Shown here one piece after another: positions 43,701-55,700 of a DNA stretch of 64,000 bases (positions are counted from its first letter, which is position 1; every line of letters begins with the position of its first letter). Origin of the DNA: Saccoglossus kowalevskii (Eukaryota > Hemichordata > Enteropneusta > Harrimaniidae). Under the pieces are notes generated by a model that was not told the DNA's origin, did no database searches, and saw only the letters and a list, made by a program, of their open reading frames with translations. A program made the position numbers and the translations under genes. Location of the stretch: positions 455,692 through 519,691 of the forward strand of contig NW_003122910.1 of NCBI RefSeq assembly GCF_000003605.2, given 5' to 3'.

Positions 43701-46700
43701 TGTGTCTGCATCATCTCACACAACTTTACACTACATATCATTGTCAGGCATGATAAGATCTTTCCATGTTTTATATCAAATAGCAAATAAATGTTATATG
43801 TGAAATCTAAACAGGTTTCAATTGTTGGCATACCATCATACCATCAATGATATAGGTGATATAAGTTTTGTTTAGGAGTACATTAGAACAGTCTATTTGT
43901 GTTCTTGGGCAGACTAAGTCAATTTAGTGGGCAGTGAATGGGCATATTGATGTGTGTCCAAAGTATTTAATGTGAGAACAAGTAAATAGACAATTTGATT
44001 GTATGTTGATTTATTTCTGTGGAGAAAGCTGTGTGTTCCCAAATACAATATTTGTTCTATTAGATGTGCACATATACAAAAAGTTGCATTTATTGTATGC
44101 TGGATTAATAAAATGTGAATTCTTACATAAGTGTATATTTTACTAATAGAACAAATATTGTAACCTGACTCAGATTAGCCATGTATAGATACAACTTTCA
44201 TTTACATCAATGCATGCTCCAGAGCAAACACAGTACTTGTGGGAACACTAATAAATTTAAGGTGTTCATATTAACTGTTTTATTAACAGGAGTTCTTTAT
44301 AGGTTTTGTCTCTCTAAATGTTATTGTTGTTTGATTGCAGCCTTGCCACCACCAGTGCCTCCACAGTGTACTGATGCATTTAAACCATTATCAAGGCTAC
44401 TACACTGTGATGTGATGACACACGTATTCTGTACCATTCTCAGACGAGCTACAACGTTCAGATCTAGAGGATGGACTGAAACCATGGTTCAACGGGTACG
44501 TATTTCATGTGTCAAAAAAATGAAGTAAGAAATCCTATCTATTGAGGGCGCTATAGAGCTGAGAAAACAAAAGTTTATGCTCTGTGAGGGCAGTATTAAG
44601 TGACTAGTGTTTTAATCTTTCATCCCTGCCGATTCACAAGTGTTGAGCACTCTGGGTATATACGGTATTAGAGTTTGGGTATACTTAACTGTCGTAAAGT
44701 CATCACTGATTGTTTTATAACACTAACAGACATTGTATCTGATTGGTCTGGCTCTACATGAAGAAAACATTTATCATAACCAACAAGAAGATTTTGGATT
44801 CATAAACAAAGCTACATCAGGTTCGTGTCTACTTCTCTGATGGGTAATTTTCCTACGCTCAGTCATACTTACTTCATCAACATTTGATATTAGAATATTT
44901 AATGTACTCAATGGGCATAACCGTCCAAGTTTGTTCCCTGTTGGTGAAATTGTGTTGTCTGTACATTTTCTGTCTGTTCAATTCTGCGTGTTTGCAATTC
45001 TTGTGTCCAAACTGGAAATTGAAATGTTACAACCTTACCAACTGTGTGTTATTTCCAGTAATACCCAACCAGTTTGCATGTATCTACTATGCTAATTCTG
45101 TTGGTGAATAATTAGTTATATGACATGATGTACCGGTACTGATAGTAACTTATTATTTGTCACTTAGAATCTAGTTATACATGTAGTAATGAATTCAAAC
45201 TACCGGTAGTTTTAGTGAGTAGGTAACCAATTCAGACTAGTCATAGTGAACAACTAATTCAAACAACTTAGAGTAATTAATTATTTCAAACTAATTTTAG
45301 TGAGTAAAAGCTAATCCTAACTAGTTATGGTGAGTGATAACTAATTCTAACTAGTTTTGGTAGGTCACAGATTAAAACTACAATGTAGTTATAGTGATTA
45401 ACTATTTCAAACTATTTATAGTGAGTAAAAACTAATTCTAACTTAGTTATTGTAAGTGATTTCATATCTAACACATTTGAAACCAAACTAATTTATACTA
45501 TTTACAGTAAGTGATAACTAATTCAAACCAGTTATAATGATTAACTAGTTCCAAACAAGTTATATTAAATGATTTCATATCTGACACACATCACCATAGT
45601 GACTCAAAGCATAGATCTTAAAATACCTTAAGGTTTAAGCTCAAGGTAAAAATAACCAATAAATTTGGCCAAAGTTTTATGATTTTGTTTCGAATAAAAA
45701 TTGTCCCTGTATGACCATAGACTAAGATTATTTATAAAATACTGCTTCAGCTCTTTGGTGTTTTCTTGCCACTCCCCATGTAAAAATATGCACCCATTTC
45801 AGTCATCCAGGGAATTAACCTCAGCTCTGTGATGTTTTCCTTACCATTCCCCATGTAAAAATATGCATCCCTTTCAGTCATCCAGGGAATTAAAGCTTGT
45901 AATATGTCAAAAACTGTCTTCTATTTTCTCAGACGTCCAAGCTGTACATGTAAATACACCAAGACCAGGGTGCTTTTCTTGTATTCCTCACCACACTTCA
46001 CACAACAAGGGTGAGCTATTACCCAGTTCTTCATTGTCACATATTAGAAACATTAAAACTAAGTTATTATTTATTTTGGGGTGCCCTTTGAAAATGTCCT
46101 TGTCGCATACATATGCTATTAATATTTACTGTTCTAGGGAGTCCCTGTCTGCTGACATTGCTCGAAAACCTGGCTAAAGTACAGAAACTAGAGGAACATA
46201 AAGATTTGCTGTCATGGGTACTAAAGGTAATGGGTTCTCAGCATTGTAGTTTGATCATAGACAAAGTACATCAAATATTTGCATTCATTATCATAAATTA
46301 CCATATATCAATCATCAATTGGCAGTTTTACCATATAAATTGATATATGCAAATTATTCTTAATATGGTATTATGCTAATTTATGTAAATGTTTCTACAG
46401 TTGCTAATTTATGCAAGGTAATTCCATCTATGGTACAATGTATATGAGAAACCTGCTTATTTTTACTTACAGCTCTTCATTTATTGCTTCACCAATTTGA
46501 ATTTATTATTTGCAGACTTTTGCAGCTGTGCAGCAACTGAAAGGAAAAGAAAGTACCAGTGTTGAAGTGAAAACTGATATTGATGCCGAGAAGGAAAAAA
46601 AACGAAAAGCTGAATTAGCGCAACAGAGACGTGCACGTATCATGGCACAGATGTCAGCAATGCAGAAAAACTTCATCAAAGTTAATGCTGAGTTGTTTCA

Positions 46701-49700
46701 AGAGACCAGTACTGAGCTGGATTTTGAAAGTGGAGGCTCCTCCATGGATACAAGGTATTAATGGTGTTCAATGCCTCAATATCTGTTCTCACATTATCAG
46801 ATGAACTCTTCTCATACAGATGTATGTCATACAACCAAGGACCCAGAATAGCATGGTTGTTTTTTTGAATATGCTAATGACTGTGAAGTCCAATTTGAAA
46901 TTTGAAAGCATTTCCACCAAAATAGGACATGAAGAACAAACAATAAGCACAGTACAGGCAGTATTGATACCTCATGTTTTTGCACACATCTCAAGACTAG
47001 AGGCATCAATCCAACGGATGCACTATTATATCCTTAGTTGTAAAGTTGGTTCAATGTATTTCATAGACTGAAAAAAAAATTAAATGGTATGAGGTATGGT
47101 TATTATCATAGTACTGGTTATGTGTATTTGTATTTCTCACAGTGAGTTTAGTGCTCAATACCCGGTAGCTGTTGGTGCCAAAAGAACTAAAGTAACAGAA
47201 TTTGGTCTGACTAGGTGTACATGTATTTTATGCCAGGAAGATCAGGAACTAACATTAGATGGAAGAGCCATGATATTGGCATCTTTAGTCCAAAGGTGGG
47301 TAATCATTACATTTATGTTCATGTAACTGTAGTTGTATTGATGATTGTTAGTAACACTATCATTATATTTCTCTCTACTCGTTTGGGACAGGTGATTCCC
47401 CTATAAAAACAAAAGAATATACACAATTGCACATTGGTGTTGCTCTACATTTTGTCTTTACAATGCTATGCTTTCACAGTCACTAAACACTGCTTCTTGT
47501 ATAATAGGTCAACTGTGTTATCAAAGTCAAGGGGCAAGACAATAAAAGATACAGGTATGTTTTAATTTCTTTCATTTATATTTTGGGTTGCTCTCAGATA
47601 TGCATGTATCCTTCATATACTGTACATCGATTACTGAAAAATTCTTATTTTTCTTATTGCAGAAAAATACGACCCTTTGTTTGTTCCACCAGATTTGTTT
47701 TGGGGAACTCATGTTAGTACATGTGGTCATGTCATGCATTTTGACTGCTGGCAAAGGTAAGACATATGTCTAATATTTGGTTCTATCCCTTACCCCTCCA
47801 GCACTTACAGTATCACACTTGCACACATAGATGATTTACTTTTCTTTTCACTGCAAGTTTTACCATAAAATGCTCAGTGAAATTATCACCAAAAAGTTGC
47901 CTATGTATTATCTACAATGCTTGGATATACTGTAAATCATTAAAATATCACTTACTGGTGAAATTTTCATGCTTTCATGTTCTATGGCATTCATAAAGAG
48001 AAAGTCACCTACCCCAGAGAAATTTTTACTGCTAGAAAATTTCTTGATTTTAGCGTAACTGTGAAATTCCTGATTTTTTTACAAATTAATGAAATTTGTA
48101 AAAATTTGTTTTTTGCACTGCTTTAATTTATGTGTAGTGGGAAGTTGGACGGACGTCCCACATTAAAGCAATACAATCTTGTTTGTTTGTGCTTGATAAC
48201 ATAGTTTCCTTGTTCTGCTTAACTGTTCTATTGTGTACTGTGATCACAAATGTATGTTTTGTTATTGTTCATTTACAGGCTGTTTGAATCTGTCGTTGCC
48301 AAGGTACAGCGACGACCTTTAGGTTTCCGTTCTTACCTAAGTTTTGATGTTGATAAACATGAGTATCTATGTCCCCTTTGTGAATCACTGAGCAATGCAG
48401 TACTTCCGCTGTTACCCCATCCAGCAATGCAGTTGTCTTCATCTGCAGAAGGGTACGTCCCACTCATTTATATTTTGATTTTCTTGGTTCATGCTCTGAG
48501 ATTATCAAACCATCAGTTAGCACTCTTACTTTACCTGATTACTGAATTTAATCTTTGTAAAAAATGGTCAATTGCGCATAACATTACTCTAACTGATGCA
48601 GGCTTGGTTGTGTAAATAAAAATTTGTGTCAAATAATCAATTCAATTTCCATGAACATTATATTATCCTATTCTATAGAATCTTTGTAACCATTCTATAC
48701 AAACCTTGATTTATCCAGTAGTTTTTTTTTTTTATATTCAGTTCAGAAACTGAGAAGACTAGTGATTTGGAGGTATCGTACAATGATTGGTTAGATGGTA
48801 TCCAGTCAATATTACGTGCCAGTATTGAATCAGCTGCTAAATTAAAACAGTCAGGTAAGTGGTGCCAGCTTTCAAAGTAGAACTATTTCAACTAATGAAG
48901 GCATAATCACTAGCACTCTGTATGTGTTATAATCCCTTGACACATAGTGGTGGTGGTGGTGGGGGGGGGTGGGGGGGGGTTAATGGTTACCAATGTTTGT
49001 ACAGAGTCATATTAGAAGCACTAGTGCAGGTAGTCATTCACACAGTGTTGTATTGAAGACATTGCACACTAAATCTGATCAACATATTTAATAACCATAT
49101 ATGGTCATTTGACCTCATTAAAAATGCATGAATACCATATGTGGACTACTATCTATGATATAAACATTCAACTTGCTTGTAATAAATATGTAGGGGAATC
49201 TGCCATCTCTGACAGCTTTGTTGTATATACTAACATATGATAATAATATTGGCATAGGTTCTTCACATCTAATGTAATTATTTACAGATGACCTAGACGG
49301 TAGTTTACTGGATCCTTGTCCAATCCCGTCATTGACAAGAATGATGGCTCAGACAGTGGCAGAAAACTTTCAACTCATATGGGAGTATGTCTATGCAAGC
49401 ACGTAAGTCCCAACACAATTTTGACTATAAGTGATGATTGCAACAAGTAGTGATGATATAATTCTGTCTGTTCCGTCTTTATTTGCATATCCACCTAGAA
49501 GCCAAAACTTAGACCCCCCACTCAGAGTATAGGACACAATTATGTGTAACATTGTCGGTATATATATACCTTTTTATTCATGCACAACTTGATACTGTTT
49601 TATATGTAACACATTTCTTTGTTGTATTTATGTTATTTAGGAAGATCCATCCTACAAGGCAGACAAATACTAATGTAATATATTTGTGTTTACAGATCAC

Positions 49701-52700
49701 AGTTTTCTGACAGTGTCAAAGAAATGATTAAAATGTTTACTAGATCATCATTCATGGTGAGTTGTGCATTTCATCAGCTCCAGTGAATTCTATTTGTATT
49801 CTTCATATTTTGATAAATATATGAGTTTAGATGCTAAGGAATAATTTTAATGAACCATGGAAGTCTATTCAATTTTTCAGTAAATAATGATCTCATATTT
49901 TCATGTCTTGATCAGAACTCACGACTGTAAAAAGCTTTTTTGACAAGCATTTGTAATTGTGTTTGCTTTCCTGACTATCCAGTGGTTTATGTAGGGTGAA
50001 AACAAGTTTTTTATAATTGATGTGTGTTTCTCAATGTAGGTTGGTCTCAATTCCATGCCTAATGATGAAGATGAAAGAGTAGCGATATTAGCATGGTGTA
50101 CATGTGCATATACCATACATACAACAGAGAATCTACTTCGAGATGAGGCTAAGCCATTATTTGGTGCACTATCCTCAAGACAGGTATATTAATTATCAAT
50201 AATATGAGCTATCTATTGCTTCAGATTTATACAAATGTTGATAACCATCACTAAATTTGAATGGATCTTGGTTTATCTGTCAAAGCTGTTTATGAATTTT
50301 TTTCATTGCCTATATTTTTTTCTCTGATGTGCACAGTGAATATTCAAGTAATGCCATATTTACATTAGAATATGTTTTGTGTGTTTTTCTTGCAGAGTGA
50401 TTGTCTAAATGCATTGGTAAGATTTGCTGCAGTTTGTGGTCATGTGACAAACACAACAGCTGGCCAGAAACATGCTTTGCGACTGTTATCAAGTAAGTTA
50501 TCAAATTTGCCAAGACAAGGTTTCTTCTCTAAAATTGCACAAGTGTGAAACTTGTGTTCAATTTTAGTGATCTTTGTAGTTCGCCACATAAAATCATGTT
50601 ATATCTATGTATCCACCATACCCTCATCTGATCGATAATTACTGATGAAACAAATATATCCTAAATGTGTATGTAAAGCAACCTGATAAAAGTATGTAAA
50701 ACTATTTAGTTTACAGTCTGTGCATTCTCCTATCAAATTTAATAGTGAGTTTCATTCTAATTTACACCGTTTCTGTATTCAGTCTCTGTTGATTGAAAAC
50801 TCTCATTACATGTTCGTCTACGCAGCAAGTTACAACTGAAATTCTGTGAGAATTTTCTATGTATCTATTATTGTGTTCCGTCACTTGATTGACTTGTGTC
50901 TTATAGCTATTACTGCCATAGAGGACGCTGTAGAAACCTTACCCTGTATCCTGGATATTGACATGTTTACTTTATTGGTAAGTGTTGTGGGTACATTCCC
51001 AATATTTACAGACCAGTTAATGAATATTACTTCTCAACCAAGTGAAAGTGCAAAATTCATTATCCCGTTATTAGTTCCAGTGTTGTAGTTTATTTTGTAA
51101 TCCATAATTTATCTTTACTAGGTGAATACATGTTTATCAATACCGTTACTACAACACTCTGACAGTGGCATCAATACCCAACTATCTGGTGAATCTATAA
51201 ACCATCAACATGTTTTACAAATAACAATGACAGCTCATATTATGCAGATATTACTCACACCCTGGTCTGCATCATCGGGTATGTATTCAATCAACTTGGA
51301 ATCTATGTATATCACTAACTGCCATTTCTTGTCCAGACATCGTTTTTATGAATTAATTTTGATCCAACTTGGTTCATGCATAGACATTATGCGTCTTTGA
51401 TGCACGTCATTTTTTATTCAGATTGGATTCAAAATGACTGACTGACAAACTTTTTATTTTAATGAATTGCAATTCCAGATCCGTATCTCTGACAAGCCTC
51501 GGTCGATTGATCAAATGAATGCTTTTGTTTTTATGAAATTTCAGAATTCTCATTTCCATTGATGAGCTGAACAAATAATAATTTGTTGTGATTTTTACGA
51601 TTATTGCAGATTGTGAAATGGAACAGGATGGTAATGTGGAAGCACAGCAGCTGTTGGAAATATACAAGCAAGTGCACATGTTAGTTGGGTGAGTACAACA
51701 CAAAACTATAAATTACTAAAATGTTATCATAATAGTAAATAGTATAATATTTTGTATTCCTATAATCATTTATTAACTTCTAGCACACTTTGTTGTATAA
51801 TGTGTGGCCAAGAAAATTGTTAACTTCTCGTGCTTTATTGATTAATGTTCTGCTCTTGTTGCTATCATGTTTATAGTAATGTAGCAGTGTTTAATTAAAA
51901 AAAGCCTTCTAGTTATTGTGTAGATATATACTTCTTTTCTTTTCAGCGTATACACAATATGTGTACTGTAAAATACTTTTATGGAATTAATTTTCGCTGA
52001 AAAGTCTGTTTGGGTGTTTTGTAATGGAATTTATTTTCACTGATTTTTGAAAAGTTTAATGTCAAATATAGAAAAAAAGGTATATTAGCTGGATTTTATT
52101 TTCACTAAATCATTCCTTCAGTAAAAATAAAGTATTCTACAGTAGTTGTAGATATATCTTTCGTAGTTTCAATCTACTAAAAGCAAAACTGAAAATAGAC
52201 AAACCATAGTTATTGTAACATCATGCATCAAAACAACTTTGCCACAGTTAGTAAATTTATAAATAAAGACAAATTTAGTTTTCATCTTGATTTTGTATAT
52301 ATATATATATATTTTGTTTTTGTAGCGTGACCCCTGAAATGGTTCCATCACCATGGCAATTGTGGTGTCATCTAAGGAAATCATGTCTTCCGTTCTTACG
52401 TTGTGCAGCATTGTTTTTTCACTTCTTAACTGGTGTGGCTAGTCCTGCAGAACTTCAAAGTACGTAGTTTGACATATCTCATGGGTGTATTTATGTTATC
52501 TGTAATTTTTACTCTCCTGATAAGGTTGAAATGGTTTAGCAGCAGGGGACTAAAACAAGGAGTAAACTACTTTCAGTTGTTGTTTTGCAGCTTTTCTATC
52601 AAGTACATCTTTTATATTTTACACTTTGTTTTCTGATAGTATTGCCTTTGAGTGCAGTCAGTTTAACAATTGGGGATTAAAAGATATTAACGTAGTTAAG

Positions 52701-55700
52701 AACGGTTTCTAGAGCTCATTTGGGATTTCTCTTCCCTTTTATCTCAGTCACAATCTATTCACATCAAATGCAGTTACAATAAATTTGATGCATTTTTTTG
52801 TTTTTTACACCATGTGGATTAGCATAAAATCTTGGCCAAGTTAGAATACATCTATAGTTAATTAGAGATAAGGGCGTCTAAATTCAAGTGTTGTATACTG
52901 TAAAACACTTTATTTTTGCCTTAATTAATTTTCACTGAAAAGGTTTTTTGGGTATTTTGTATGGAATTTATTTTCACTGATGAGTTGAATGTAAAATATA
53001 GGGAAAAGGTATATTCACTGGATCATCCCTTCAACGAAAATAGTGAAAATAAAGTATTTGACAGTATCAGACAATTTATTATTCAGAAATATAATGTGTT
53101 TAAACTTCCGATTGTCTGAATTATCAGCTCCAGGAATTTGAATATTTAAAGTTTGACTGTATAAATACATTGATTTAAAATGCTGATTAACATGAATTTT
53201 AATTCATTAATTTGTATCTCTTAATTAATAAACAAACACGTTATGCTTAAGAGTCAAGGTCCATTTTTTTGATCAGCATCAGGACATGTGGCCAATGAAT
53301 GGGATATTACAATGTATATCCATTTGGCTCAAAATTAAAGAAATTAACTTAGAATGCTTGGAGAAAGTATTGCATAGCACTAAGCTTTGGAGTGTTAACT
53401 GTGTAGATATCCACAGTGAGGGTATGTTGTCAAAACGTGGACCGAATAGCAGTTGTATATATTTTTTCTTTTACTAGATGTTGGTTTGAATGAGTTTGAG
53501 TCGCTATGTAAATATCTGTCAATGCCATCCAATCTTACATTGTTATTTGATAACGAGAACTCGCTCCAAATGAAATGTATACTTGAAAGATGGTGTAAAC
53601 ATCCTGATATCAAAACAAAACTGTGTGCTTCATCTACACTAGTCAGGTATGGTAGTATTTTGACTATTAAATACTGTATATCTTAGAAATTATTTACAAT
53701 TTTAATTCAGTTGTCTCTGTGTATCATTAATGTTGGTAGAAACAATTACTAGCAGAGTTCTTGGTGATATTTACATTGAAATTGTAACTTGTTTATGTGG
53801 TGGTTCTTACAGGCATCCATTAGAAGTTAATCAATTAATTCAATTACCGCAGGATTACAGTGAGCTTATAAACTCTCCTGGAATATCATTATTTGTGTAA
53901 GTATCCACTACCTAGCGCATGTGTACAGTTACTCTATATCATTATTTGTGTAAGTATCCACTACCTAGCGCATGTGTACAGTTACTCTATATCATTATTT
54001 GTGTAAGTATCCACTACCTCGCGCATGTGTACAGTTACTCTATATCATTATTTGTGTAAGTATCCACTACCTAGCGCATGTGTACAGTTACTCTATATCA
54101 TTATTTGTGTAAGTATCCACTACCTAGCGCATGTGTACAGTTACTCTATATCATTATTTGTGTAAGTATCCACTACCTAGCGCATGTGTACAGTTACTCT
54201 ATATCATTATTTGTGTAAGTATCCACTACCTAGCGCATGTGTACAGTTACTCTATATCATTATTTGTGTAAGTATCCACTACCTAGCGCATGTGTACAGT
54301 TACTCTATATCATTATTTGTGTAAGTATCCACTACCTAGCGCATGTGTACAGTTACTCTATATCATAGTTGCTGTTGTTCGTTTATTATCTACTATATAA
54401 TATTTATTGGTCTGAGCAGCATTTATTTATTTACTACTTTTTCCATTGCACCTTGTAGGTTTTGGAGTACTGTAAAATACTTTATTAGTCCCCGTTCGAA
54501 TGCGCGTGCGTGAGTGCGTGCGTCTGGACCTGTATCTTAGAAATACCTGGACCAATCACAATAAACTTCACACATACATCATACATGACATTATACATAT
54601 GCACATCAATTTGTTTCATTATCTGATTCAAGATGGCGGAATGGCAGCCATGTTTGTACTGAAAAATCATCAAAATTAAGCATTTCTCGGCTTTTTAAAG
54701 ATGGATTTTGTTCAAACTTGGTATATACGTCGGACATTATAGGAACTTGATGCACATCATTTTGTTTTTCAGATTAGATTCAAAATGGCCAACTGGCGGT
54801 TATTTTTTTTAATAAATGTGGTTCTATTGCCATAAATCTCACTTGCTTTGACTGATTATATTCAAATTTTATTATTCATTATACATCATGTCATATATAT
54901 ACAGATGTATTGGTTTGACGATCTTATTAAAAATGGTCAAATGGTGGCTATTTTTGTGCTAAAAAATCATCAAATATCAAGCATTTCTGGCATTTATGGA
55001 TGGATTTTGTTCAAACTTAGTACATACATTAGGCATTACGAGTTCCTGATGCATGTAATTTTATTTTTCAGATCGAATTCAAAATGGCTGACTTGTGGCC
55101 ATTTTGTTTTAATGAATGGGCTTCTAGAGCCATATCTCTGACATGCTTTGACTGATTATCTTCAAATTTTATATATTCATTATACATGTACATCAAAATG
55201 GCTGATTATGTTTTAATTAATGCTGTTCCAGAGCAATATCTCTCAATGGGGACAGGTACTCGTTTGACGATCAGATACATTTTGATGTTAAACAATCATT
55301 ATAATCATATTCCTGACATGGTTATAATCCAGCTATATTACTATAAACAAAACTATATATCTTAAATTAGATAACTAACAGGGACTGTGCCATGCATGTT
55401 TTGTTTTAGCTGGAATTAATTTTTGTATGATTTTTGATGAGTTGAATGTGAAATATAGGAAATAAAGTATATTCGCTGGAATCTATTTTCACTGAACCAT
55501 CTCTTCATCGAAAATAGCGAAAATAATTCTTCAGTAATTGTGATTCTAATGCAGGAACATGTAATTTTCTTACTCTAATCTGAAATGAGTATATGACATA
55601 TGAAATATGCAAGTGTTTGAAGTCTGTACATTTTATTTACCTTATTATATTTATTATTATAATGAGTCAGTAATTATAACATTATGATAATGTATTGATA

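Noticed and set aside
50978-51088. Extension of UBR2 exon 38 through its donor
   Set aside because: It hits a stop after 36 codons; splicing to 51122 gives a better match to UBR2 and keeps frame. Kept only as a possible retained-intron isoform.
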